A stretch of 35,353 nt of DNA from an uncultured Caulobacterales bacterium (GTDB lineage: Bacteria; Pseudomonadota; Alphaproteobacteria; Caulobacterales; Caulobacteraceae): contig CAIOJR010000194.1 of NCBI GenBank assembly GCA_903858685.1, forward strand, positions 1 to 35,353. The letters run 5' to 3'. Numbering within the stretch: the stretch's first letter is position 1; each line of letters opens with the position of its first letter. Made by a program: the position numbers and the translations under genes. Below the pieces are notes generated by a model that had not been told where the DNA came from, made no database searches, and was given only the letters and a program-made list of their open reading frames with translations. Of the stretch, positions 25,929 through 33,310 are shown one piece after another.

Positions 25929-27314
25929 ATGTCTTCCGCAGGCCTGCAAGGGCGAGACACCCACAAGACCGCCGCTCTGGCCGTCGGCTACATCACCCTG
26001 TTGTTCTTCATCTGGGCGTTCGTGACCAACCTGATCGACCCGCTGGTCAAGAGCATGAAGCTGATCTACGCGCTCAGCGACGGTGAAGCCCAGTTGACCC
26101 AATTCGCCTTCTTCATCGGTTATGGCCTGACCTCCATTCCCGCTGCCTGGGTCCTCAGTCGGATGGGCTATGCGCGTTCAGTCGTGATTGGATTAGTCGG
26201 AGTTGTTATCGGTTGTCTGATCGCCTGGTCGACCAATCTGTCCCACACCTATCTGACCGTTCTGGGCGGACTGTTCACCGCAGCATCCGGCATCGCTCTA
26301 TTGCAGGTCTGCGCCAACCCGCTGATCGCCTCGATGGGCGACCCCAGCCAGTCGCATGTGCGCCTCAACTTCGCTCAGGCCTTCAACTCGCTCGGGGCGT
26401 TTCTCGGCGGGATCGTCGGTGCGGCCTTCCTCTTGAAAGGACCGCTTTTTGAGAAGAATGCGGTGATCACCGACGCCATGAAGGCGTCCGGCCTGTCCTT
26501 TGTGACCCAGACCTATCTGGAACTGGCCATCGCCCTGGCTCTCTTCACCGTGCTGGTCGCGGTTGCGGGCAGGACCATCAGCGCCAACGCCCCTGCTTTG
26601 CCAGAGGTCAGCGTCTCCCCCCTGACCGCCCTGAAGTCCAAATGGGCGCGACTGGGCGCTCTGGGCATATTCTTCTATGTCGGCGCCGAGGTTTGCGTCC
26701 TGTCCGGGATGATCTTCTTCCTTGAACAGAAGCAGATCCTGAATGTTCCGTCTCAGGCGGCAGGTATCGTGGGTCCGATCTTCATGTTGTTCGCCATGAT
26801 CGGCCGTTTTGGCGGAAGCTGGCTGATGAGGTTTGTTCGCGCAACCAAGTTGTTGGCGATCTTCGCCGGCTGCGCGGCGGTCCTTTGCCTCATCGTGATT
26901 GCAACCTATCACATGGCGCCCGCGCCCCTGAGCGGATCCCTGCCCATTCCGACCTTCCCGGGAGTCTATCAGGCCACCCTGACCACGGGTTTCATTCCCG
27001 GATGCGCCGCCATCCTGATCGGACTGTTCAACTCCATCATCTTCCCGACCATATTCACCATTACGCTGGAGCGCTCGTCAGCCCCCGCCTCGGCGACATC
27101 CGGCCTGATGTGCATGGCCATTTCTGGCGGCGGATTCGTCTCGGTGGCCTATGGAGCGACAGTTGACGCCATGGTGCACGCCATCCCAGTCGGAGCACGC
27201 TCCATCGCCTTCGCTGTCCCACTGGTCTGCTACATCTATGTTCTGTGGTTCGCCCGGTCAGCTGAAAAGGCCCCGACTCACAAGATCGAGGAGGGCGTCA
27301 GCCTCGGCCATTAG
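25929..27314 (+). CDS. Sugar permease of the FHS branch of MFS (FucP/NagP-like)
   Basis: A 461-residue carrier with about 12 predicted membrane helices. It has the fucose-galactose-glucose:H+ symporter signature in its first loop region: LLFFIWAFVTNLIDPLVKS (24-42) followed by QFAFFIGYGLTSIPA and the RMGYARS loop. Other family marks are LQVCANPLIASMG and the late IFPTIFTITLE. FHS members import L-fucose, glucose/galactose, N-acetylglucosamine (NagP) or L-arabinose by proton symport. The gene lies between the GlcNAc genes and the arabinose genes. The LacI-like operator upstream and the hairpin after it suggest an independent unit. Both GlcNAc and arabinose are plausible substrates. The start at 25929 has GAGGAAA about 8 nt upstream. 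Confidence 0.92.
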   Translation: MSSAGLQGRDTHKTAALAVGYITLLFFIWAFVTNLIDPLVKSMKLIYALSDGEAQLTQFAFFIGYGLTSIPAAWVLSRMGYARSVVIGLVGVVIGCLIAWSTNLSHTYLTVLGGLFTAASGIALLQVCANPLIASMGDPSQSHVRLNFAQAFNSLGAFLGGIVGAAFLLKGPLFEKNAVITDAMKASGLSFVTQTYLELAIALALFTVLVAVAGRTISANAPALPEVSVSPLTALKSKWARLGALGIFFYVGAEVCVLSGMIFFLEQKQILNVPSQAAGIVGPIFMLFAMIGRFGGSWLMRFVRATKLLAIFAGCAAVLCLIVIATYHMAPAPLSGSLPIPTFPGVYQATLTTGFIPGCAAILIGLFNSIIFPTIFTITLERSSAPASATSGLMCMAISGGGFVSVAYGATVDAMVHAIPVGARSIAFAVPLVCYIYVLWFARSAEKAPTHKIEEGVSLGH

Positions 27315-27321
27315 CGCCAGT

Positions 27322-27357
27322 CCGGTCGGGGCACGCCCATTGCCCCTCCCCGACCGG
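27322..27357 (+). terminator. Hairpin after the FHS permease
   Basis: CCGGTCGGGG (27322-27331) pairs perfectly with CCCCGACCGG (27348-27357) across a 16-nt loop, starting 7 nt after the permease stop. No T-tract follows. The strong stem still suggests the transcript ends or is stabilised here, and that the downstream arabinose genes have their own promoter. Confidence 0.55.
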
Positions 27358-27378
27358 TGAGACGGCGAAATACGGCGC

Positions 27379-27429
27379 TTGCGATTGCCTTATTGTCTGA
27401 GTAATTTGCACCCCATCTGAACTCAGACA
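27379..27429 (+). promoter_or_regulatory. Candidate promoter and inverted-repeat operator of the arabinose-catabolic operon
   Basis: TGTCTGAGT (27394-27402) and ACTCAGACA (27421-27429) form a perfect 9-bp inverted repeat with an 18-nt spacer, ending 15 nt before the dehydrogenase start. A weak -35/-10 pair, TTGCGA (27379-27384) and TAATTT (27402-27407), 17 nt apart, overlaps the first arm. The half-site TTGTCTGAGTA differs at one fixed position from TNGTNNNACNA, the pattern of FadR-type GntR operators. A FadR-type regulator is encoded 4 kb downstream. Confidence 0.5.
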
Positions 27430-27444
27430 CGGCGCAATGACAAG

Positions 27445-29025
27445 ATGACGATCATGGGGACGATCACGGGCGAGAACCTCATTGGCGCAGACCGAACCAC
27501 CTCGGCCCGCACCTTTCAGGCGATCAATCCGGCGTCCGGAGCCGCCATGAGCGTCAGCTTCAGCGAAGCCACGCCCGAAGATGTGGCCAAGGCCTGCGCG
27601 CTCGCCGCCGAGGCCGCCGCCATGTTCCGCCACACCGCGCCCGCCCTGCGCGCCGACCTTCTGGAGGCCATAGCCGCAGAACTGGAAGCCGACGGCGAGG
27701 CTCTGGTCGCTCGGTCCATCGCGGAAACGGGCCTGCCCCGCGCGCGGCTGGACGGCGAACGGGGGCGCACAACCGGCCAGCTTCGACTATTCGCCGACCT
27801 GCTGCGCAAGGGCGATTATCTGGACATCCGGATCGACAGAGCCCTGCCGGATCGCGCGCCAGCGCCGCGTCCGGATCTGCGCCAGACGCGGATTTCGCTT
27901 GGGCCGGTGGCGGTGTTCGGCGCCTCCAACTTCCCGCTGGCCTTTTCCACCGCGGGTGGAGACACAGCCTCGGCCCTGGCGGCCGGTTGTCCGGTCGTGG
28001 TCAAGGGGCACCCCTCCCATCCCGGAGCCTGCGAGGTAGCTGGCCGCGCCATCCAGCGCGCCGTCGCCCGGCTGAACCTGCCTCAGGGCGTCTTTTCGCT
28101 CGTCCAGGGCCAGTCGCGCGAGGTGGGCGAGGCTCTGGTGCGCAATCCCCTCATTCAGGCAGTGGGCTTCACCGGTTCGCGGCGGGGCGGGCTGGCTCTG
28201 TTGCGTCTGGCGCAGTCACGCCCCTGCCCGATCCCCTTCTATGCCGAGATGAGCAGCATCAATCCCGTCTTCCTGCTGCCGGCCGCCCTCGCGGCGCGGG
28301 CTGAAAGCATCGCGGCCGGTTTTGTCGGCTCGCTGTGTCTGGGCGCAGGCCAGTTCTGCACCAATCCCGGTCTGGTCGTGGCCGTCGAGGGCGAGGGACT
28401 GGACCGGTTCGTGGCGACGGCCAAGGCGGCCCTGATCGAGACCGGCGCCAGCGTCATGCTGAGCCCCGGCGTCAGCGCCGCCTATCAACGCGGCGTGGCG
28501 CAACTGGAAGGCTGCGCTGATCTAATCGCCCGCGGCCAGTCGCCAACCGGGCCTAATCAGGCTCAGGCCGCCCTTTTTGAGACGACGTCAGATGCGTTCA
28601 AAACCCTGCCCGCCCTGTCGGACGAGGTCTTCGGCCCCACATCGATCATCGTGCGCTGCAAGGACGTCGCGTCCCTGACGGCGCTGGCGGCGGAACTGGA
28701 GGGGCAGTTGACGGCGACCCTGCACCTGGACGAAGGCGACCACGAAACCGCCAGCACGCTGATCAGCGTGCTGGAAACGCGCGCAGGCCGCATTCTGGCC
28801 AATGGCTGGCCGACGGGTGTGGAGGTGAGCTCGGCCATGGTGCATGGCGGCCCCTTCCCGGCCGCCAGCGACAGTCGCACCACCTCTGTCGGCACGCTGG
28901 CGATTGAGCGTTTTCTGCGCCCGGTCTGCTATCAGAACCTGCCCGATGATCTCCTGCCCGCCGAAATCAGCCGGGCCAACCCCTATGGGTTCGCGCGTCT
29001 GGTCGACGGCGTCGTCACACAGTGA
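27445..29025 (+). CDS. Alpha-ketoglutaric semialdehyde (2,5-dioxopentanoate) dehydrogenase
   Basis: A 526-residue aldehyde dehydrogenase that oxidises 2,5-dioxopentanoate to 2-oxoglutarate with NAD(P)+. This is the last step of the non-phosphorylative pentose and sugar-acid pathways. Catalytic residues are C305 in GAGQFCTNPG and E268 in FYAEMSSINP. VFGASNFPLAFSTAGGDTAS is the cofactor loop in the form typical of the KGSADH group, and PFPAASDSRTTSVG near the C-terminus is also typical. The length (about 520-530) fits this subfamily rather than ordinary ALDHs. The start at 27445 has no strong ribosome site; an internal ATG at 27454 is possible. It ends 8 nt before the AraD1 gene, whose product is its substrate. 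Confidence 0.92.
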   Translation: MTIMGTITGENLIGADRTTSARTFQAINPASGAAMSVSFSEATPEDVAKACALAAEAAAMFRHTAPALRADLLEAIAAELEADGEALVARSIAETGLPRARLDGERGRTTGQLRLFADLLRKGDYLDIRIDRALPDRAPAPRPDLRQTRISLGPVAVFGASNFPLAFSTAGGDTASALAAGCPVVVKGHPSHPGACEVAGRAIQRAVARLNLPQGVFSLVQGQSREVGEALVRNPLIQAVGFTGSRRGGLALLRLAQSRPCPIPFYAEMSSINPVFLLPAALAARAESIAAGFVGSLCLGAGQFCTNPGLVVAVEGEGLDRFVATAKAALIETGASVMLSPGVSAAYQRGVAQLEGCADLIARGQSPTGPNQAQAALFETTSDAFKTLPALSDEVFGPTSIIVRCKDVASLTALAAELEGQLTATLHLDEGDHETASTLISVLETRAGRILANGWPTGVEVSSAMVHGGPFPAASDSRTTSVGTLAIERFLRPVCYQNLPDDLLPAEISRANPYGFARLVDGVVTQ

Positions 29026-29033
29026 GCGCAATC

Positions 29034-30023
29034 ATGAGCCTGCGTCTTGTCCAACTGATCAACCCTGACAACCAGCGTCAGGTCGCAGCCCTTGACGCCG
29101 CCGGACCGGGTCGGATCGTCGCCGGTTATGCAAGCGTCTATGAGTTGGTCCTTGCGACGCTGGCGGCGAATGAGACGCTGGAGGGTTTTGTCCGCCCTCG
29201 CCTCGCCGATGAGGTTGATCTGGAGGCGGCATTGGCTGAGGGACGCATCCTTGTCCCCATCGACCATCCAGACCCCGCCCACCTGCTCCTCAGCGGCACA
29301 GGCCTGACCCATCTGGGTTCCGCCGAAGGGCGAGACAAGATGCACAAGGCCGCAGCGGGCGCCACGGAAACGGACTCCATGCGCATGTTTCGTTTGGGGC
29401 TGGAGGGCGGCAAGCCGGCGCCGGGCGAGATCGGCGTGCAGCCGGAATGGTTCTACAAGGGCGACGGCGGCTGTCTGGTCGCGCCTGAAAGCAACATCCC
29501 CTCGCCCGCCTTTGCGCTGGACGGCGGCGAAGAGCCGGAAATTGCGGGCGTCTATCTGATTGACGCGACCCAACAGCCGGTTCGGCTGGGTTTTTGCCTC
29601 GCCAATGAGTTCTCCGACCATGTGGTGGAACGCGGCAACTATCTGTGGCTGGCCCATTCCAAGCTCCGGCCCGCAGCGCTTGGCCCTGAACTCCTGACGG
29701 GCGCCCTGCCCAACAAGGTGGAGGGCGTCAGCCGCATCGTGCGCAACGGCGCGCCCCTGTGGGAAAGACCCTTCCTGTCGGGCGAGGACAATATGAGCCA
29801 TGCGATCGCCAATCTGGAGCAGCACCACTTCAAATACGACCTGTTCCGCAGACCCGGCGATGTGCATGTGCATTTCTTTGGCACGGCCACCCTGTCCTTT
29901 TCCGACGGCGTGCGCACCGAGGCCGGCGACCGGTTCGAGATAGAGGCGGCGCCGTTCCGCCTGCCGCTGCGCAATCCACTGGTCGCCGCCACGCCGCGAA
30001 ATATCGGGATCAGAGCGCTCTGA
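29034..30023 (+). CDS. AraD1/GguC family protein, probable 2-keto-3-deoxy-L-arabonate dehydratase
   Basis: A 329-residue protein of the AraD1 branch of the fumarylacetoacetate hydrolase-like family (GguC in Agrobacterium). Recognisable marks are the MSLRLVQL N-terminus, LLSGTGLTHLGSAEGRDKMH (about 86-105), the PEWFYKGDG segment, GFCLANEFSDHVVE, and LAHSKLRPAALGPELL. In this family the enzyme dehydrates 2-keto-3-deoxy-L-arabonate to alpha-ketoglutaric semialdehyde, exactly the substrate of the dehydrogenase encoded just upstream. The ATG at 29034 is chosen for the family N-terminus; a GTG at 29022 would overlap the dehydrogenase stop. An aldose epimerase follows 21 nt downstream in the same direction. 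Confidence 0.88.
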   Translation: MSLRLVQLINPDNQRQVAALDAAGPGRIVAGYASVYELVLATLAANETLEGFVRPRLADEVDLEAALAEGRILVPIDHPDPAHLLLSGTGLTHLGSAEGRDKMHKAAAGATETDSMRMFRLGLEGGKPAPGEIGVQPEWFYKGDGGCLVAPESNIPSPAFALDGGEEPEIAGVYLIDATQQPVRLGFCLANEFSDHVVERGNYLWLAHSKLRPAALGPELLTGALPNKVEGVSRIVRNGAPLWERPFLSGEDNMSHAIANLEQHHFKYDLFRRPGDVHVHFFGTATLSFSDGVRTEAGDRFEIEAAPFRLPLRNPLVAATPRNIGIRAL

Positions 30024-30044
30024 CGACCGCAAGGAGAGACCATC

Positions 30045-31229
30045 ATGGGGCTGAAAACTGGACTGGCCGGGACGGTGGCGCTGGCCTTGACGGTCTTCGG
30101 GTCCGCTCAGGCGGCGACGGCCACGCGCGCCGTTTTCGGCAAGTTGGACGATGGAACCGCGATTGAGGCCGTGACCCTGTCCAACGCGAAGGGCGTCTCT
30201 GCACGCATCATCGCCTGGGGCGCTGCCCTTCAGTCGCTGAAGGTTCCGGACAGGCGCGGCGAGACGGCGGATGTGGTTCTGTCCTATCCCGACATGACCG
30301 GCTATCAAAAGGCGCCGCAGTATTTTGGCGCCACAGTAGGGCGTTTCGCCAACCGGATCGGCGGGGCCGGTTTCAGCCTGGACGGCCAGCGATTTGCCAC
30401 GCCCGCCAATAATGGCCGCAACACCCTGCACGGCGGGGACCACGGCTTCGACAAGCGGGTCTGGACGATCTCTGAGGTCGAGAGCGGCAAGGTTTCCGCC
30501 GTCACCCTGACCTATGTCAGCCCGGACGGCGAAGAGGGCTTTCCCGGCACGCTGCGCACGCGCCTGACCTATGCGCTGGACGACCAGAACCGCCTGACCC
30601 TGACCTATTCGGCCACGACCGACCGCCCGACCGTGGTCAATCTGAGCAATCACAGCCTGTTCAATCTGGCGGGCATGGCCAGCGGCCGTGATGTGATGGG
30701 GCAGGTCCTGACCATCGCCGCCAACGCCTATACGCCCGTGGACAAGGCGTTGATCCCCACGGGAAAGCTGACGCCGGTCGCCGGCACGGACTTCGATTTT
30801 CGCAGGCCCCACAGGATCGGAGAACGGGTCCGCCACGCCGCCGACCCGCAGATCCTGATCGGCCGCGGCTATGACCACAACTGGGCGCTCAGCGCCGGGA
30901 CGACGGCCCGACCGCACTTCGCCGCGCAATTGCTGGATCCCCCGTCGGGCCGGACCATGGCGATATGGACGACCGAACCCGGGCTGCAATTCTATTCCGG
31001 AAACTTTCTGGACGGGACCATTCCGGGCGTCGACGGCCTCTTGTACCGACAGGGCGACGGCATTGCGCTGGAGCCACAGCATTTCCCCGACGCGCCCAAC
31101 CAGCCAGGCTTTCTCTCAACCCGCCTCGATCCCGGCCAGACCTATCGGCAGGTCTCGGTCTACATATTCGGCGTGAAGGGACGCGCCGAAGGGCGGGCGC
31201 GCCATCAGGCGCCAAGGTCCGCGAACTGA
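30045..31229 (+). CDS. galM: Exported aldose 1-epimerase (mutarotase)
   Basis: A 394-residue mutarotase that interconverts alpha and beta anomers of aldoses. A signal peptide (1-23, ending AQA) predicts a periplasmic enzyme. The catalytic histidine lies in VNLSNHSLFNLAG, GRGYDHNW provides further sugar contacts, and the catalytic glutamate is in GIALEPQHFPD. FGATVGRFANRI (about 95-106) and NTLHGGDHGFDK are family signatures. AAGGAGAG lies about 6 nt before the ATG, a strong ribosome site. It is the third gene of the operon with KGSADH and AraD1. Its likely job is to equilibrate L-arabinose or galactose released by the GH43 and GH42 enzymes before uptake. The last ~15 residues are arginine/alanine-rich and not conserved. 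Confidence 0.93.
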   Translation: MGLKTGLAGTVALALTVFGSAQAATATRAVFGKLDDGTAIEAVTLSNAKGVSARIIAWGAALQSLKVPDRRGETADVVLSYPDMTGYQKAPQYFGATVGRFANRIGGAGFSLDGQRFATPANNGRNTLHGGDHGFDKRVWTISEVESGKVSAVTLTYVSPDGEEGFPGTLRTRLTYALDDQNRLTLTYSATTDRPTVVNLSNHSLFNLAGMASGRDVMGQVLTIAANAYTPVDKALIPTGKLTPVAGTDFDFRRPHRIGERVRHAADPQILIGRGYDHNWALSAGTTARPHFAAQLLDPPSGRTMAIWTTEPGLQFYSGNFLDGTIPGVDGLLYRQGDGIALEPQHFPDAPNQPGFLSTRLDPGQTYRQVSVYIFGVKGRAEGRARHQAPRSAN

Positions 31230-31230
31230 T

Positions 31231-31240
31231 AACTCAGACA
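31231..31240. promoter_or_regulatory. Extra copy of the AACTCAGACA motif at the galM/gntR junction
   Basis: AACTCAGACA at 31231-31240 is identical over 10 nt to the right arm of the inverted repeat at 27420-27429. On the minus strand the surrounding CTGTCTGAGTTAT matches 11 of 12 bases of TTGTCTGAGTAAT. It lies in the 4-bp gap between galM and the convergent regulator and covers the regulator's stop codon, so it may be a secondary operator or chance. Confidence 0.25.
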
Positions 31241-32010
31241 GGTGTGATCGGCGCAGACCTGCCCGACATGGACAGTTCCATCTCGTGTCGCGTGTCGTCC
31301 AGCGCCTGATTGACCAGGTCCTTCATGGCCAGCCGCGCCGCCTCCGGGGCGCCGCTGGCAATGCCGTCGAACACCCGCCAATGATCCGGCATGGGGTCTC
31401 GCACCAGCGGGCCGGACCGCTGCTTGAACAGGGTCGTCCAGCGCACCGCCGCCCCGATACTGCTGGCGAGCGTCATCAGAGGCGCATTGGCCGCCGCCGC
31501 CAGCACGGCGTCGTGGAAGCGGCGATCGGCGTTGCGGCCCGCATCCGTCCCCAGCCCTTCGCGCTCCATTTCCAGCAAGGCCTTGCGCATGGTGGACAGA
31601 TCGGACGTCGTGCGCCGCTCCGCCGCCAGGGCCGCCGCCGAGGGCTCGATGATCATGCGCAGCTCAAACAGGTCGCGCAGGAAGGTGACGTCGGGCTGCT
31701 CCCCCTGAAAAAACCAAGCCAGAACATCAGGATCGAGCAGATTCCAGCGAGATCTTGCACTGACGTGGGTCCCAGCCTTTGGACGGCTTTCGACCAACCC
31801 CTTGGCCGACAACATCATCACCGCCTCGCGATAGGCGCTGCGCGAAACCTGAAGGCGCAGGCTGGCGTCAATCTCGTTTTCAAGGACGTGGCCAGGCGGG
31901 TGCTCGCCCGACACAATCGCCACGCCGAGGCGACGCGCGATGGAGTCGTGCAGCCGTTCCTTGACCGGAGAACGCCGGGCCCGCCGGTGTGGTTTGGGTT
32001 CCAAATCCAT
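31234..32010 (-). CDS. GntR-family transcriptional regulator, FadR subfamily, candidate arabinose regulator
   Basis: A 258-residue regulator. The N-terminal winged helix (about 17-85) contains AIVSGEHPPGHVLENEIDAS and the recognition region LQVSRSAYREAVMMLSAKGL, then the wing KAGTHVSARS. The C-terminal all-helical FCD effector domain (about 108-240) has DRRFHDAVLAAAANAPL, with the D..FH metal/effector residues, and DHWRVFDGIASG. The third FCD histidine position near the end reads AMKDLV, without a clear histidine. The start at 32010 has GGAGG 5 nt upstream; a TTG at 32049 would include extra residues. The gene is convergent with galM and divergent from the GH43 gene, with a TNGTNNNACNA site in between, so it probably controls the flanking arabinose genes and perhaps itself. 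Confidence 0.9.
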   Translation of the reverse strand: MDLEPKPHRRARRSPVKERLHDSIARRLGVAIVSGEHPPGHVLENEIDASLRLQVSRSAYREAVMMLSAKGLVESRPKAGTHVSARSRWNLLDPDVLAWFFQGEQPDVTFLRDLFELRMIIEPSAAALAAERRTTSDLSTMRKALLEMEREGLGTDAGRNADRRFHDAVLAAAANAPLMTLASSIGAAVRWTTLFKQRSGPLVRDPMPDHWRVFDGIASGAPEAARLAMKDLVNQALDDTRHEMELSMSGRSAPITPV

Positions 32011-32174
32011 GTGCGCCTCCGCCGGCTCCCCATCAAACCGCTGCAACAACGCCAGCTATAAGACGATTTTCACCCCGGGCGTAACGAACAATTCCGATGT
32101 TCAGACCCGCGTTGCATATCGCGCTCTGCGGGCGGCGACGGAACGTCCATCGCGGCGCGGTCGCGGCAAAACGC

Positions 32175-32204
32175 TTGACCCCGCCGCGCAATAGTCAGAC
32201 AAAT
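32175..32204 (+). promoter_or_regulatory. Candidate GntR/FadR operator in the GH43 promoter
   Basis: TAGTCAGACAA (32192-32202) fits TNGTNNNACNA exactly and is itself near-palindromic. ATAGTCAGACAA matches 10 of 12 bases of TTACTCAGACAA, the reverse complement of the arm at the dehydrogenase promoter. A TTGACC hexamer at 32175-32180 could serve as -35, putting the operator across the spacer and -10. A further TCAGAC is at 32101-32106, nearer the regulator gene. Otherwise 32011-32236 holds no gene. Confidence 0.5.
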
Positions 32205-32236
32205 GTACAGTCCAATTTCCACCAGACGAGAAGCCT

Positions 32237-33310
32237 ATGGCGCGCCTGAGCCCTCGCCCCCTGAGCCTGATGGCCGCGCTTCTGCTGCTAGGCGCCGCGA
32301 CCTGCGCCAACGCAGCCAACCCCGCCATTCACGGCTGGTATGCGGACCCCGAGATCCGCATCTTCCAGCACCAGTACTGGATCTATCCCACCTATTCCGA
32401 CGACGCAGAGACGCCTGACCGCTCGACCATTTTCACAGCCGGCCAAAACTGGCAACGCGCCCAGTCGAGCCGCATCTATCCGGGGTTTCTGAAGCACACC
32501 TTCATCAACGCCTTTTCGTCGCCCGATCTGGTGCGCTGGACCAAACACAGCCACGTGGTGGATGTGAAGGATGTGGACTGGGCCGCCTATGCCGTCTGGG
32601 CGCCGTCCGCGGTTCACGCCAATGGAAAATATTATCTGTTCTTCGGCGCCAACGACATCAAGGACAACAACCAGTTGGGCGGCATAGGGGTCTCGGTGGC
32701 CGACAAGCCGCAGGGCCCGTTCAAAGATGCGCTTGGGCATCCCCTGATCAGCCAGATCGTCAATGGCGCCCAGCCCATCGACATGATGGTGTTTCAGGAT
32801 GATGACGGCCAGACCTACATGTATTATGGCGGCTGGAAGCACTGCAACGTGGTCAAGCTGTCAAAGAGCCTGACCCGACTTGAGCCTCTGGCGGACGGCG
32901 CCCTCTACAAGGAAATCACGCCGAGCCCCGACTATGTCGAGGGGCCCTTCATGGCCAAGCGCAAGGGCAGGTACTACCTCATGTGGTCCGAAGGCAGCTG
33001 GGTCGGGCCGGACTATCGGGTCGCCTATGCTGTGAGCGACAGCCCGACCGGTCCATTCAAGTCGATGGGCGTGATCCTGAAGCAGGACCCGGACGTGGCG
33101 ACCGGCGCGGGCCACCATTCCGTTGTCCAGATACCCGGCACTGACGACTGGTATATTGTCTATCACAGGCGTCCGCTGGGCGAGACGAACTTCAATCATC
33201 GTCAGATCGCCATCGAAAAAATGATCTTCAACGAGGACGGCTCGATCCAGCCCGTCAAGCTGACCACGACCGGCGTGGCGCCTCGCCCTCTGAGCGCGAC
33301 GTCCAGATAG
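32237..33310 (+). CDS. Exported GH43 glycosidase (arabinanase/arabinofuranosidase type)
   Basis: A 357-residue five-bladed beta-propeller glycosidase with a signal peptide (1-27, ending ANA). The three acidic residues of GH43 are visible: the general base in GWYADPEIRIF (about 34-44), the pKa-modulating aspartate region in VWAPSAVHANGKYYLFFGAND (blade 2), and the general acid glutamate in YVEGPFMAKRKGRYY. It would release L-arabinose (or xylose) from arabinan or arabinoxylan side chains in the periplasm. AGAAG is only 3 nt from the ATG, a tight spacing, so an internal start is possible, but it would shorten the signal peptide. The stop TAG shares its G with the GTG start of the GH42 gene. The arabinose-catabolic neighbours favour an arabinosidase role. 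Confidence 0.9.
   Translation: MARLSPRPLSLMAALLLLGAATCANAANPAIHGWYADPEIRIFQHQYWIYPTYSDDAETPDRSTIFTAGQNWQRAQSSRIYPGFLKHTFINAFSSPDLVRWTKHSHVVDVKDVDWAAYAVWAPSAVHANGKYYLFFGANDIKDNNQLGGIGVSVADKPQGPFKDALGHPLISQIVNGAQPIDMMVFQDDDGQTYMYYGGWKHCNVVKLSKSLTRLEPLADGALYKEITPSPDYVEGPFMAKRKGRYYLMWSEGSWVGPDYRVAYAVSDSPTGPFKSMGVILKQDPDVATGAGHHSVVQIPGTDDWYIVYHRRPLGETNFNHRQIAIEKMIFNEDGSIQPVKLTTTGVAPRPLSATSR

Noticed and set aside
28983-31082. A 699-codon open frame on the minus strand across AraD1, galM and the end of the dehydrogenase
   Set aside because: It is antisense to three well-recognised genes, and its translation is arginine/glycine-rich low-complexity sequence without any family motif. It is a high-GC shadow.
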